A stretch of 64,000 nt of DNA from Ilex aquifolium (taxonomy: Eukaryota; Streptophyta; Magnoliopsida; Aquifoliales; Aquifoliaceae). Positions 21,745-34,182 of the stretch are shown in pieces. A program made the position numbers and the translations under genes. The stretch is taken from the NCBI GenBank assembly GCA_951799425.1, contig OX637409.1, positions 16,967,460 to 17,031,459 on the forward strand, written 5' to 3'. The notes beneath the pieces are model-generated. The model ran no database searches, was not told the origin of the DNA, and saw only the letters and a program-made list of their open reading frames with translations. Numbering within the stretch: position 1 is the first letter of the stretch; each line of letters opens with the position of its first letter.

Positions 21745-23562
21745 AGTAGACCCAACGTCAAAACTAACTCCGTTTCTTCAACCTCAAAATCACCTCCCAA
21801 TATCGGATCAATTGCCTCAAGAATAGCTCCTTCTACCCATTTCTCCACAACCCACTCTGCCAAAATCATGTTATTCGGCTGTGGCTCTACAGGTTTTCTT
21901 CCACAAGCCACTTCGAGCATAAACGCCCCGAAAGCGAAGACATCTGTGCTTGTGGTTGCCTTGCCAGTTCTAGTCAACTCTGGTGCGAGGTAGCCAACAG
22001 TTCCAACCACATGGGTTATTTCAGGGTTTGTGCCATGATCGTACAATCTAGCAAGCCCAAAGTCTCCAAGCAGACCGTTAAAATCAGCATCTAGCAATAC
22101 ATTGCTGGCCTTCACATCTCTGTGAAGAACAACTTGTTCCCACTCTTCATGTAGATATAGAAGGCCAGAAGCTATCCCTCTGAGAATTTGATAGCGTTGT
22201 GCCCAATTAAGGCTTGGTTTTTGGTTGCTGTATAAGAACTTGTCGAGACTTCCATTAGGCATGTAATCATAGACCAAGAGAAGCTCTCCCTTTCTCCGGC
22301 AGTAGCCGAGGAGGGCTACCAAGTTCCTATGTCTCAGTCTTCCCATGCTAGCAATTTCTGCCACGAATTCCCTCATCCCTTGTGTCAAATCATGTGAAAC
22401 TCTCTTCACTGCGACTTGTGCTTTGGAAGAAGGAAGTACCCCTCTATAAACTTTTCCAAAACCTCCAGCTCCAAGAAGCTCTTTCTCTTTGAAACCTTTG
22501 GTTGCTTTGTAGAGATCCTTATAGGAAAATCTATGAGGTCCATATTCCACTTCCCAATCCTCTCTTATTTCTTCATACCTTCTCTTTCTCAGAATGTAAG
22601 CAGTCCCACATAGAGTAATGATCACAATAGATACTGAAACAATTGAGACTACCATTTCAAAAACTGGTAATTTCTTTGATTTTTTTGTACGAGGAACCGA
22701 AGGAAGCTTTGAGAGTTCTAGACCATTTGCTGACCCAGTTTTGTTGAAGCTCCACCCAAGAATATAGTGGTTGCTTGCGGCAACTGTACCTGTTGATGCA
22801 GAGAAACCAACATACATGGAGTCCAAGAAAATTGGAGAAAGATCAATGGAGGTTGACAGGAGAGGTTGATTAGGCTTTGGGCTTCTGATTGGAGCTAGTG
22901 CAACGTTTATAATCTTTTTTCCTCCATCATAATCGATCCAAATTTGAATTGGGTTTCCACTCGTAAGCTCCAAGGTTTTGTTTACCCCTTTGGAGAAATA
23001 TGACACAGGAGCTGATGCAGTTGAGTTTAAGCTGTTTACATCTATTCCAACATGATTGCCGTTAATATCTTGGAGTAGAGTGTTAGCAATAGTGTCAAAC
23101 TCAACTGCGAACACATGGTTTGAAGAAAGGCCGTTGTTAGAAGAATTGAAGAGTCCCAAATAGAGGCTTGACCTGGCATAACTGAAGTCCTTAGATGGAG
23201 ATATGGTGAAGGCAAAGCCATTGCCATTAGGAACTGACAATTCGGGAACTATGGCGAAGATAAAACTGGTGGAAAATGAGAGAGACGACTGGGGTGACTT
23301 GGACGAGTTAAACTTCACAGGAAGTGGGTAGACCATTGGGGTGGATTTGAGCGAGTTAAGCATGGCCGGTTTGTTGCCCGGAAGTGTTTGTTAGCTGCAA
23401 TAGACCATTGGGGTGGATTTGAGCGAGCCCATCAAGGTGAAGTTTGGCTTCACGAAAGCCATTGTAAATGAACTGGTTTTGAGCTTGAGCTAAGGCCAAG
23501 AGTATGAAAAACACGGAGAGAAGAAGCATCATGAAATGAAGAGATATATGATCTGTAGCCAT

Positions 23563-24939
23563 TTTGATAGAGAAGAAAAGGTTTCTTCTTTGACGATGAA
23601 ATTACAAATGCTATTCCTTTGCCAAGAAATGAGTTTTCTCAATTGCTAAGTGTACTACACCATTAAATTTTGGAATGGAAAATGCTGTTTGGTTGAAACG
23701 TTTGTATCTCTGTTGCCATTAGATGGGGAAGTTTCCTAAATGAAAAGCCATCAGCACAAATTGGACGACCATACCGACAACGCAATTTGCTGATCCGCTT
23801 TATTGACTAGTGAGTCTTAGATATTAAACAAGGGGTCGTTCAACCGTATTGCTGGTGATATCGTATTAAAAATTATAATTTTTTAAAATTAAATTATAAT
23901 TTTTTTATGATGTAAGTTATAATTTCAAAGGACATAATTAATCATGAGGGTCTGCGATCAATCATGATATTTTCTGGTCAATTATAACTTCTTTTTTTAA
24001 ATTTTGTAACTTTACTCATCAAGAATATTAATATACGGTATAGTACCAATTTTTTTTTTTCTGATACCGTAGAATTTTCCTTAAAAGAGATTCAGGGTCA
24101 GTTCAATAATGATAGGGTGAACCTATAAAAATTAGCAAAATTAATTTTTTGTTATCCTTAACTTTATGCAAATGAAATAGGCGATGTGCTAAAATAAATC
24201 TACCAAAATATAAAAACAGATAATAAATCAATTACAAGCAGGAAACAAAATTTATGTGGTTCCCCCAAACACGGATTACGTCGATGAACGCCGATCTCAA
24301 TATTTCACTATAGTTTACAACAATTCTCTCCAGAAAAATTTTCAGAGATTATCAAAGTATCAATAATTAATTATCCGAAGATGAGTACCAACAAAATAAA
24401 AAGAAGAGATCTAATCTAATAAATCTTGCAAAATATCAATCCGAGAAGATTTTCGACAAAATAAGTTGATCACTATATAATTCCCATTATCCTGAATAAC
24501 ATATTAAAATTTCATCAAAATTCAACATTGACTACTTATCCGAAATTTGGCCGAACATCACTTATTTCGTTCTTCTCTCAGTCTGCGCAAAATTCTCTGC
24601 TTTTTGCCTCTCAATTTACGCCGTCTCCGGTAAGTCTTCTTTTGTTGGCAAAAAACCAATTCCTACTTAGTTTTATTTTATGTGGTCAAAGGTGTACCAC
24701 GTTATTCCACAAAGCATCTATTTTCTTTAATTAATGGGTTTTTAATTCATCAACTATGGGTTGAACTGCGCACATGGATTAGATCCAAACCCAACAAATA
24801 ATAATATATTTTATCAAGGGTAATTTAGAAGTCGATACAAAAATTTAAACTTATTTAAACTAAAGTACATTAAGAAAACTTATTTGACCCTAAGTATATT
24901 TTTTTGAAAAAAGACTAAAAGAGTATTTATTACTCAATT
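23563..24939. other. Upstream of kinase pseudogene, no gene
   Basis: Presumed promoter side of the minus-strand kinase, then AT-rich intergenic DNA. A block at about 24230-24310 ('...atgtggttcccccaaacacgg...') looks like dispersed repeat sequence but has no identifiable ends. No coding signal. Confidence 0.4.
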
Positions 24940-25925
24940 ACTCTCTCTCCTTCTCTTTCCATTACTCTTTCACTATCGCTTCCCTATTTTCTCTCTATAT
25001 ATTTCTCTCTCTCTCTCTCTTTCTCTCATATTAATAATTTTTTTAAATATGTAAAGATTTAATTTAATTTTTTCATCTCTCCCCCTATTTTTTTTTGCTC
25101 TCTCTCTCACTCCCTCAACCCTTATTTCCTTATTCTCTCCCTTTTTTCTCTCTCCTTATATCAACGTTACAAAAACATAATTACACTATCAGTTACACAA
25201 ATTAGTTACAATTACCATATAATACACTAAACAGTTATTCATGTGTTTTAATAAATCAAACAGTTACACTAAACAATTATACGAAATTACAACACCAACC
25301 AAATTTGTCATTTAGTTATTTATATAAATCAAAGAGTTACACCATTTAGTATCACGACATGGTTACACCAACTATATACACCAAATTGAGTTTATCATTA
25401 CACAAAAGACTTTACAATGATTGATGTAACAATGTCGCGATACTACATAGTGCAACTATTTAGTTTATGTAAACAACTGAATGACAAATTGGATTGGTGT
25501 TATAAATTTGTGTAATTATTTGGTGTAACTGTTTGATTTATTAGAATGCATGAGTAACTGTTTGGTGTATTATAAGATAATTATAACTGATTGGTGTAAT
25601 GATTAGTGTAACTGTGTTGTTATAATATTGATATAAATAGAGAGAGAAAGAGAAAATAAGGAGGGAGAGAGAGAAAGAAAATTGGGAGAGAGAGATAAAA
25701 AATAAATCAAATCTTTATATATTTGAAAAGAAAATAAATTATCAATGATAGATATAGAGAAAAAATAGGGGAGAGATGGGGAAAGTAATGGAGAAAGAGA
25801 GAGAGAGAGAGAGATGGAGAGAAAATAGGGGAGAGATAGTGAGAGAGTTTAATGAAATCTTTACATATTTGATTAGATATGTAACTGTCAATCAAGAATG
25901 CATAATTTAAGAGAGAGTATTTAGG
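24940..25925. repeat. Large foldback (palindromic) element
   Basis: Two arms of roughly 430-500 bp are inverted copies around a centre near 25400. For example, 'aataaatcaaacagttacac' in the left arm (25250-25269) is matched inverted by 'gtgtaactgtttgatttatt' in the right arm (25521-25540). Both arms carry long CT (left) or GA (right) tracts and repeated GTTACAC / GTGTAAC units. Outside the core the similarity fades. Probably a non-autonomous foldback or MULE-like transposon. Clear target duplications were not found. Confidence 0.8.
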
Positions 25926-26202
25926 TAAAATAGTTTTGATTTCACTTGAATTTTGTACCTAAACACAATATGTTTTATTAAAATTGAACTTAATAGAGTA
26001 AACAACTTATCCATACATTTTTTCTCAAATAAGTCTAAAAAATTATACCCACAGCCAAAAAAACCCTTATATCAATATATTAGGTAGAGGCTTTGATATC
26101 TATCAATAAATGGGCCTGCCACTTCTCATTTCATTTATCCAACTTTAGCAAGAAAAATTTATGTTTTTTTACTAGGTTAGAGAGGATGAGTTCAGAGCAT
26201 AG

Positions 26203-27541
26203 TTTTAAAATCCAACCCGGACATCAACCCGACAAAGGGACTGGGTCAATGGGTCACTAGTTCAACCGTTGAGTCACTGGTCGAACCAATCATATAAGAA
26301 AAAAATAATAAATAATAATAAATAGACTAAAAAATCACAATAATTATAAAAATTGCATAAAACATTTAAAGTAGACAAAAATCTTCAAACATATATCCAA
26401 TGCATTAAATTTCTACTACAACTTGTAAAGTTAAGTCGAGCAAAATACCTCTATTTAAATTCAAACTCCAATTCCAAGTCTTCAACTATGTATCAGTCAT
26501 AAACCTGCTAGGAGTGAATGGTGCGAGCAAGGAGTCACGAGGCTCAAATTCAAGGGTGCTAGCGAGCTATCTCTAATGGAAAACTTGTAAAAACTCACAT
26601 GAAATACAACAGATCAAGCAAAGATGTTACCAAGGTACCGCCCTCGTAAAGAGGGTGTATTCATGTCATTCAATGTATAAAATACAAACCAAAAATCAGT
26701 GGCTTCATCACTATTCATAAAAGACAAATCTTTCTTATTGTGTGCTCAATGTATAAAATACAAATCTTCAATAATTCATTCAATGTATAAAATACAAACC
26801 ATCACAATCAATGAATCAATGTATATAAAATCAATGGCCTCATTCAATCATTCAATGTATAAAATACAAACCTAAAATCAGATGGTATAAAACCAAACAA
26901 CAAATCAATAAAAGATTCAATGTATATTCAATTTTGTAAAAAAAATACAACCCAAAAATCAAATATTGCAAAATGCGGGGTGAAAAGAAAGATAAATAGA
27001 CAATAGTAGAAACTAAAGTAGAAAGATGGGAGAGATAAGAGATCGACTGAAGTATACCTCCTGTTGAACGATAGAGAGAGGGAGAGAGAACAATTGAACA
27101 CGAGAGAGAGGGAGAAAGTATACCTACTGTTGGCCTACTGGGTATTGGTGGACGATTCGAGTCGATGGAGCTCTGATGGATGGAAGAAAATCCACTTTGA
27201 ACTAAGATCTTTCGCAACGTAGCAAAGACTCAGAGAGAGAGAGAGACTCACGTTGTTCACCATTGACGAAGATCGTAGAGGCAAGAGGCTGGGAAGGGAA
27301 CGATTAGACTTGGGGCAAACATAAAGGGCCAAAATTTTGGAATTTGTAGTAAATAAATTGAACTGTCCGGTTTGGTTCAACTCGTTCGGTTTGAACGGTT
27401 TAGCGGTTTTATAGATGGTTCAGCGGGTTGATTCTGGGTTCTATGCACAAATGATCCAAGTGGTGAACCGGCCCGGTTTAGGCTCCGGTTCGTGGGTTTA
27501 ACGGGTCAACTCGTCGGGCCGGGCCGGGCCGGGTTTTAAAA
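26203..27541. mobile_element. TIR DNA-transposon relic with GC-rich ends
   Basis: The ends are inverted copies: left TTTTAAAATCCAACCCGG, right ...CCGGGCCGGGTTTTAAAA. They continue with related subterminal segments rich in 'gggtcaa/ttgaccc' and 'gttcaacc/ggttcaac'. The palindromic TTTTAAAA present at both ends may be the TIR tip or an 8-bp target duplication. The 1.3 kb interior is AT-rich with short direct repeats and no transposase, so it is non-autonomous. Confidence 0.6.
26665..26960 (+). repeat. Short interspersed direct repeats
   Basis: The motif CATTCAATGTATAAAATACAA recurs at about 26670, 26787 and 26850, with partial versions at 26746, 26817 and 26920, spaced irregularly inside the TIR element. 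Subterminal repeats of this kind often occur in non-autonomous DNA transposons, where they can bind transposase. Confidence 0.65.
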
Positions 27542-28010
27542 CATTGGTTCTGAGAGATTTACAAAAGTTTAGGGACTTCAGCTGAGATACTAAATGTAAG
27601 AGTTGTATTTGTACAAGAGTAATGTTATTGAGACTTAAACAACTAACATAATTATGTTTAATTCTTCTCCGACATTAAAAAAGAAGTCGGATCATATCTA
27701 ATGTACATAGACGGGATTTTATCATGTCACATGTGATTGTTATTATTGGTTTTTTATTTTTTAATTTTGTGTACTTTGATGCATGCTATTATTTATTGTT
27801 CACTAATATTATTAGGACATAATTTAGTGACTCCACGTATTGTGATCATTTAATTGATAATGAAGTGCATTAAGTGATGGGACTCATTGACGATTCAATG
27901 ATTAAAATTATTAAGTCCCTAAATTATGTCTCACAATAGCATTGCTATTCTTTTATTGTTGTATTGACCAAAATAATGAGGGTGTTTCACCAACGGACGT
28001 TTGGCTCAAT
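27542..28010. other. Intergenic, nothing recognised
   Basis: AT-rich sequence with no open frame of note, no terminal repeats and no RNA gene. Confidence 0.4.
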
Positions 28011-28330
28011 AGTACCCTTGTGTAGACTTCACCTTCTTGAGGTCAAGGATTCAAGTCCCTTGGACGATAAAATGGTTATTGATTAGTAGGACGGACCTCA
28101 GTTGCTTAGACAAATCGTGTCCAAGTCTTTAGTGTTGGTTTGAATCCCCATCGAAATGCAAGTCTTGGTTTAACTAGTGAATGAATTGAAGGATTGGTTC
28201 ATGCACTCGATATTTCTCCTTGGTTCTACTCGAATTCGCAAGTCTATGCGACATAAGTACGTCTCTACTCGTGCTATGATGAGCCACAAATTTCTCCTGT
28301 TACAAAAAAATAATAATAATAACAAAAATG
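28011..28330 (+). mobile_element. Probable tRNA-derived SINE
   Basis: The head has an A-box-like TGGCTCAATAGT (28012) and, about 30 bp on, a B-box-like GGATTCAAGTCCC (28047-28059), the spacing of an RNA polymerase III promoter. The body is ~270 bp and ends TTACAAAAAAATAATAATAAT, the simple A-rich tail usual for plant SINEs. Target duplications were not convincing. Confidence 0.5.
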
Positions 28331-28630
28331 CAAGTGTTTCTATGGGACATTTAATACTTTTAGAGCATGTTTGTTTTAAGGATTGTTATGCATGGGATTG
28401 AGAAATGTATTCCTTATATTTTCAATACTCATAGTAATTAATATCGGTAATATAAAGTATTTCAATCCCCTTCCATATTTGTTAGTTCAATAGGTATTAT
28501 TGTGGGTCTCACAAACAACCATCTATTATATCACATCTTGTATAACAAATATATAATTTTATCCTTAACATCATCCATTCCATTACTCAATTCTAAATGT
28601 ATGTACATAAAAAATTTGTAAAAAAAAACC

Positions 28631-28769
28631 AGTGACACCGCACGCTTAAACATAATACAAAGAAAAAATTTAAAATCAATTTTTTAAAAAAAAAAAATTG
28701 ATGACACCGTACGCTTAAATATAATACAAAGAAAAAAATTCAAAATCAGAATTTAAAAAAAATAATAAT
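28631..28769 (+). repeat. 70-bp tandem duplication
   Basis: Two copies starting AGTGACACCGCACGCTTAAA (28631) and ATGACACCGTACGCTTAAAT (28701), separated by exactly 70 bases, each followed by 'ataatacaaagaaaaa'. They differ by a few transitions. Confidence 0.8.
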
Positions 28770-28999
28770 AAAATTAAAAAAAAAACGTTGGTGGCCAAAT
28801 CTCATACTAACATTAAAAGCTGAAGGATAATTCAGACATTAATCTCCTTAATACCGTTGGTGGTCAAAACCCAAAAAATAATACCACCTCCTAAGTGGTA
28901 TAATATATACCCATCTACATGGATTTATGGCTACTGTACCTAGCGGGTTGGTATTACAACACAAAAAATAATACTACACGAAAAAAGACAAACAAACAA

Positions 29000-30021
29000 C
29001 AGGGCCAACCCAGCAGTGTAACCGAAAAAGCGGGGGCTTTAGGCCCCAACTACAAAGAAGGCCCCATATTTTTTAATGTACTATATAATTCAGTACAAGT
29101 TTTTAAATACGTGATAAAATAAACTCCACAAAAAGCACCAATAAAATATACACCTAACAACTAAATTTTAGATTCAATAGTTGGGCCCAAAAATACAACT
29201 TACACATTTTGTTGCAACGATCAAAACTCAGTGCAGTAAAACAAAACCAATAAAAGCAAAACTCTCATCTCCCTGTCTCTCTCTCTCTCACACACACACT
29301 CTTACATCTTCAATTAAACACAAACAAAACTCTCCCTCTCACAAACAAACACAACTTTTCATCTTTAAATCATACACCAAATCAAGTCCACATAATATAA
29401 CCCACTTACTTTTGCAAACTTTGATCAAGAAAGAACTAAAATATCAAATTTTAATGTTGCAAATAACCGTGACAAATCAAACTGTATTGTTTTTATATTT
29501 TTTATAATTTTAAGGTCATGTTATATTCTGTAATTATAGATACCATATGGTTATTTAGAACTAATTTGTAGATTATGTATTATAAATATAGCAACTAGAA
29601 AATAATCAACCGGATATGGAAAATTTTTCTAAAAAATGAGAAAATTTTAAAATAATTGAATCTCAAAATGATCTCTTTATTCCTACTACCAAACAAAACA
29701 TCATAGAAAAATAGGTTAAAGTCTTGCAAATAAACAATTAATAGATCCCAAAGAATAAGAAATAATAAAGTAATACAAAAAAATAATAAAAAAAAAATAT
29801 TCACGATGAGAGTTAAACATGCAAAACAACTATCCTTGATGCAAAATATACAAAAAAAAAATGAAAAAATATTAGTAATGAAAATTTTAAAATTAATAGA
29901 GTCTTACTTAAAATCGACCATATCATAAAAAAGAATGGGAGAATTAGCAAGACAGACAATTGAAAAAAAGCCTCATTTACAAATGTCGCTTTAGGCCTCA
30001 AGTTTTCTTGAGCCGCCCCTG
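29000..30021. mobile_element. hAT-like non-autonomous element with target duplication
   Basis: Left end CAGGGCCAACCC (29000) and right end GAGCCGCCCCTG (to 30021) are imperfect inverted repeats of the CAGGG type used by hAT transposons. The flanks are an 8-bp duplication with one mismatch: ACAAACAA (28992-28999) and ACAAGCAA (30022-30029). Subterminal 'gctttaggcc' occurs near both ends in opposite orientation. There is no transposase. The interior includes a CT/CA-rich stretch (29276-29300) and AT-rich DNA. Confidence 0.7.
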
Positions 30022-31619
30022 ACAAGCAAAGTATCTCTGAGCCCCATGTATTATTTTTCTTAATTTCACCTCTTTATACCACAATTATCCTTAAAATGTC
30101 TTTATAGCATGTGTTAAGGATGACTTCTTGAAGTCAACAGAGGTCTTTCTTAAGAACATTCACATCCATATTATCATTTGAAGAATGGAAAAATAATTTA
30201 TATATCCATTTAGACTATCCCAACCTAATTAGGGTGAGGCTATTTGCACCCCACAAATTTTCGTTCTCACCCTATTAAATAATAAATCATAAAACTATTA
30301 AGTTCACCCCAATTATACTAACTTTACTGGTAACTAAGTTCACCCCATTATATAATGACCCCATTAATATATAGCTAAAATTATTTCAATATTTACTTTT
30401 AGGGTTTTTTTTCTACACCCCATTTACCAGAGCCTATACAAAAATATACTCAACTGGATTATTTACTAAAATTGAACAAAGAATTATGTATAAACTAGGT
30501 AATTCGAGGAGAGAGACTCTTTGATGTTTTTCTTTTACTTTTCAAGAAATTTAGTTTCAGATGCAACCTACAATAAAGATTCCAAGAGATTTCGTTCTGT
30601 ATATTGAGAAATTGTAAAGAATATATTTTTCTCTATGAATTTCTTCAATAAGCGATTAAGAAAGCAAGAAAGAGAAGCACAGAGTGGAATCGAAATACTA
30701 TTTTAATAATGAGATCAGAGAACATAGAGATCGGATGACGACCATTGAAGCAATTTACATAAAAGAAAACCCAAAGTGGAATCCAGTTGAATATATTTTG
30801 TGTATACAGAGGAGGCCCAATGTAAAGTGCGGCCAAGGCAAAAATTTTATATGGGGTCTTATTAATATTTTATTTATTAATATATAATATTTTTATTATT
30901 ATAATTTTATTTTTTATTTATTTCAAAATATTTTTTATTTTTTGAAATACACAATTTTAATCAAGTTTTTATATTCAAGTTTTGACGATAAATCTTTCTC
31001 AATAAATAATATAATTAATTCATTTAAGCTTAGTTGAGTGTAAATAAGATTTTATCAATTTAAGTTTTGAACAAACAATTTAATGATAAAATATGTGAGT
31101 AAAGAATAATTTTAATATAACAAAGAATCATTCTTTATTCATGAGTTATATGTATGCATGAAGTACAAAACTTTGATAACACATAAAATTTAAGCATAAA
31201 TTATTTGGATTGAAAATTAATATTGAGTTAAAAAATTAACCAATTTTATAAATTTTCACCACAAGAAATAATGTATATAAATTTTTTATGTGAATGAGGA
31301 ATGCAACTATAAACACAACCAAAAAAGTTAGAAAAACTTAAATAAAAGTTTACAAAGAGTTAGTAATTTTAGATTTAATAAAATTAATATTGAATTGAAC
31401 TATTAAATTTGAGCTCTAAAAATTTGAATTATATCTAAAATAACAAAAAAAAAAGGATTCTTTGTAAGCCGGTATACGAAATTGGACTTAATTGTCAAAA
31501 AGTACATAGGAAAAAATATTTTGTAAAAAAATCTACTTAAGACATAGACAGACTTGAATACCCTTTTATTGTAAATAAGTTTCCTAAAAACGATTTTGAA
31601 AACTAACCCCACAATTTAT

Positions 31620-31656
<37 letters not shown>

Positions 31657-31861
31657 GATATCTAATAAAACAAAAACCTAAAATTTAGGAAAATTAAAAA
31701 CTATAATAAATTCTCTCCATATTTTTAGAGATATGTTTCAAAGTTTTTGAAACTTTTGAAATTTAATAACTAAAATTATGGAATTTTAATTATTTTATCT
31801 TAGAAAGTACTAAAATTAAAGAATTTTGGTCACACACACACACACACACACATATAGACAT
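30022..31861. other. AT-rich intergenic with hAT-like relic and microsatellites
   Basis: At 30790-30860 an end-like block (CAGAGGAGGCCC... 'gcggccaaggc') resembles hAT left ends, but no partner end was found. 31388-31430 resembles 59110-59160 ('aaaaatttgaattatatcta' versus 'aaaaatttgaatcatatcta'), so both derive from one repeat family. An (AT)9(AG)11 microsatellite lies at 31619-31658 and a (CA)n at 31831-31852. No gene. Confidence 0.5.
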
Positions 31862-32085
31862 ATAATACTACGAAGTCACACTATAAAGTCTAGTTTCTAT
31901 TACTCTTACACCATTTTGATATACTGTATTGATACAGTTTAAAAGGTTTATGAAATTAAAGTGTATCAATATAATGTATCAAAACAGTGTACGAGTAATA
32001 TAAATTTTAAGTGTATCAATATAGTGTATCAAAACAGTGTAGGAGTAATAGAAACGAAGTTTCATAGTGTGACTTAGTAATATTA
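31862..32085. mobile_element. Short MITE with ~70-bp inverted ends
   Basis: Left 'actacgaagtcacactat' (31868) is matched inverted by right 'atagtgtgacttagtaat' (32064-32081), and the pairing continues inward through 'tttctattactc' and 'gagtaatagaaa'. The core contains a second direct copy of the 'gtgtatcaatat.gtatcaaaacagtgta' block. About 220 bp, no coding content. The TA-rich flanks hide any target duplication. Confidence 0.7.
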
Positions 32086-32095
32086 TGTGTGTGTA

Positions 32096-32215
32096 TGTGA
32101 ATCCAAAAGACAAAGAGAGGTTCAGATCGTTCTGAGACAAATCTAACGGACAACGTAATCCCAACATAAAAGACGGTTCAGATCATCTCAAAAAATTTTG
32201 ATCCCATGGTCTACG
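32096..32215 (+). repeat. Dispersed repeat copy A
   Basis: The block containing AGACAAAGAGA, 'aacggacaac', 'taatcccaacataaaaga' and 'ttcagatc' recurs at 55455-55560 in the same order, with small indels. Family unknown. Confidence 0.65.
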
Positions 32216-32261
32216 ATTAGTCCTAAATTTTTTTTTCCCGCCCATGAAGAAGCCTATCTCT

Positions 32262-32420
32262 CGCGCATCTCTCTCTCTCACTTCTGCCTCTCTCTCTCAC
32301 GCCTCTCTCTCTCACTTCTGCCTCTCTCTCTCATGCTTCTCTCTCTCCCAATCTATCACGCCTCTCTCTCACGCTTCTATCTCTCCCAACAAGGATGGGA
32401 GACTGTTATCTCTTCCACAA
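32262..32420 (+). repeat. CT-rich low-complexity repeat
   Basis: Repeated CTCTCTCTCACTTCTGCCTCT / CACGCCTCTCTCT-like units over ~150 bp. Could be the 5' leader of a decayed gene, but no start codon context or downstream frame supports this. Confidence 0.6.
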
Positions 32421-33386
32421 TCTTATAGTTCGTTTGGTTGAGTTTGGTTTTCCTGTGGTTCCACTTCTCTCCTCTATCAGCAACTCCGGCTGCCTCTCAC
32501 TCTCCAAGGTTAGTCTCATTCTCTCCCCTCTCTCCTTTCTTCTCTTTCTCTTCTCTATTCTTGCTCTTATTCACAACACACACCCATACTCACCCGAACC
32601 CCTACCCCCCAAAATTATGCACATTTTATTTTGATGATCTTACTTTTTTAGTTGTTTTATTTTCCTGTATTGGTTTATGCTTTGAAATTCTACCACCTCC
32701 CCAACATACGGTTAAGATCTTAACCTCTGTTGCCTCTTTGCCTCTGTTGCCAATCAGGTATTGGATTGGACACATTCTGCTGTGATATGTGCATTTATTC
32801 TGCTCCGAATTTTGTTTGGGTTGGTTTTGCTCTTCTGCCCACAAGCTGTTCGATCAAATGCCACACACACACATCTGTTTTGGCTCTTGCTACTTCCTAG
32901 CGTTTTAGCTTGTTCAATGGCTATCTTTTGATTCAGTTCAATTGTTCAATGGGTTGATAGTACATTATTATGCACATTATAATAATGTACATTGTAGAAC
33001 CCACCACTGTAAAAGAACACCACTGCAGCATTACCCAGCAGACACCTGATAATGCGACTGTTATCAGATTATTCAGACTGCAGGAAATAAGATTATTAAA
33101 TATCAGATTATTCAGCAAAAAATCAGATATTTATGTGATATGTGGTTTGCCACCACTGATTTTTGAAAACAGATGTGTTTAATGGTTCACCCGCACCATT
33201 AAACACCACTGTAGAGAAGTAACAGGATGTCGCTCTGCTCATCTCGAATAAAAGCATAGTATGATTACCTTAAAAATAAGTCGCATTATCAGGTGCGATT
33301 ACCCTCATTTAAAATTGAGTGGTCATTGTAGATTGAATTTAATAATCTACACTGTTATCATCTGTTTTCTTTTGTTTTAAGTAATC

Positions 33387-33511
33387 TAGATGGATTGAGA
33401 TGGGTTTACTGGCAATTAAGGTTTGACTGCTTCAACTGTCCTCTTATTGGTATGTATTTCCTTTCAATTTTATAGCTTATTATGTTATAATGGTTAGTTT
33501 GAGTAATGCTG
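33387..33511 (+). repeat. Long direct repeat, copy 1
   Basis: The segment from 'ctagatggattgagatgggt' to 'gttagtttgagtaatgctg' recurs almost unchanged at 34183-34322, 0.8 kb downstream. The second copy has an extra 15-base 'gactgcttcaactat' duplicated within it. No coding content. Confidence 0.85.
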
Positions 33512-34182
33512 ATAATCTGACACTGCTTGCCCTCTTCTTCTCCCTGTTGGATGCATTAGGGTAGATTATTAAATATATTTCCTTTTGGAGAATGGTCATA
33601 GGCGAGACACACATAACTTACTGCAACACCTCACTTTTTTTTACTATGATTTGGACCCTTTTGGAATATCTGGGGTGAGTGATGTGTTTGAGTTAGTTCG
33701 ATGATCATTGTATGATAAGGAATGTTATGCACTTTGCTTAGCAATGTTTTCTAAAGAAGATTATTGTTTGACTCGAATCATTAACAATGTCTTTGTCATG
33801 GTAGGAATTTCGTTTGAAGTATGTTGTTTGAGTTTTGTATGTTAGGTCACACATCTTATAATGCGACTTCTAGATGGTTTAATTTAAATTTTTTATTGGC
33901 CACAGATCCATGGACTCCAAAAGAACTTAAGTAAACAACTAAATTGAAGTCAACACAGTGATCCTCATTTTTTTTCCTATTAATCATGCATGATTGGTTT
34001 ATACTAGCTATGTTGTCATTGCAGCCCAACTAAAAGGTCTGTAATTTCCATTTCTAATGAAGTTTTCTATTAGGTTATATGAGAAAAAGAGGAAAACAGA
34101 TAATTGATGAGTGTGCATATGTGAGTGAAAAATGCTTATTAGCTGTTACTAGAAAATATATATTTTTAGTGATTTTTTGACT

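Larger units (their letters stand above)
17112..23562 (-). pseudogene. L-type lectin receptor-like kinase pseudogene
   Basis: Plasma-membrane receptor kinase with an extracellular legume-lectin domain. It starts at ATG 23562 with a hydrophobic signal peptide (FMMLLLSVFFILLALAQAQ). The lectin domain runs to about 22740, the membrane segment (VSIVSVSIVIITLCGTAYIL) lies near 22600-22660, and the kinase runs from about 22540. Kinase motifs look intact: GAGGFGKVY, VAVKR, HRDVKASN, GDFGLARL and the APE-equivalent APEL. Two lesions destroy the gene. A ~28-base templated insertion at about 23339-23366 introduces a stop and a frameshift in the lectin domain. Copia-2 interrupts the kinase C-lobe between LTLGLL (21745) and CSHSNPTARPSMRQV (17354). 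The tail then runs to the stop at 17112-17114. No intron is seen, as usual in this family. Confidence 0.92.

Noticed and set aside
28380..28600. Possible MITE beginning 'gagcatgtttgttttaagg'
   Set aside because: No inverted partner end and no target duplication found.
32198..32785. Several CT-repeat frames (Ser/Leu-rich)
   Set aside because: Low-complexity translation in all frames of a CTCTCT repeat; no start context or homology.
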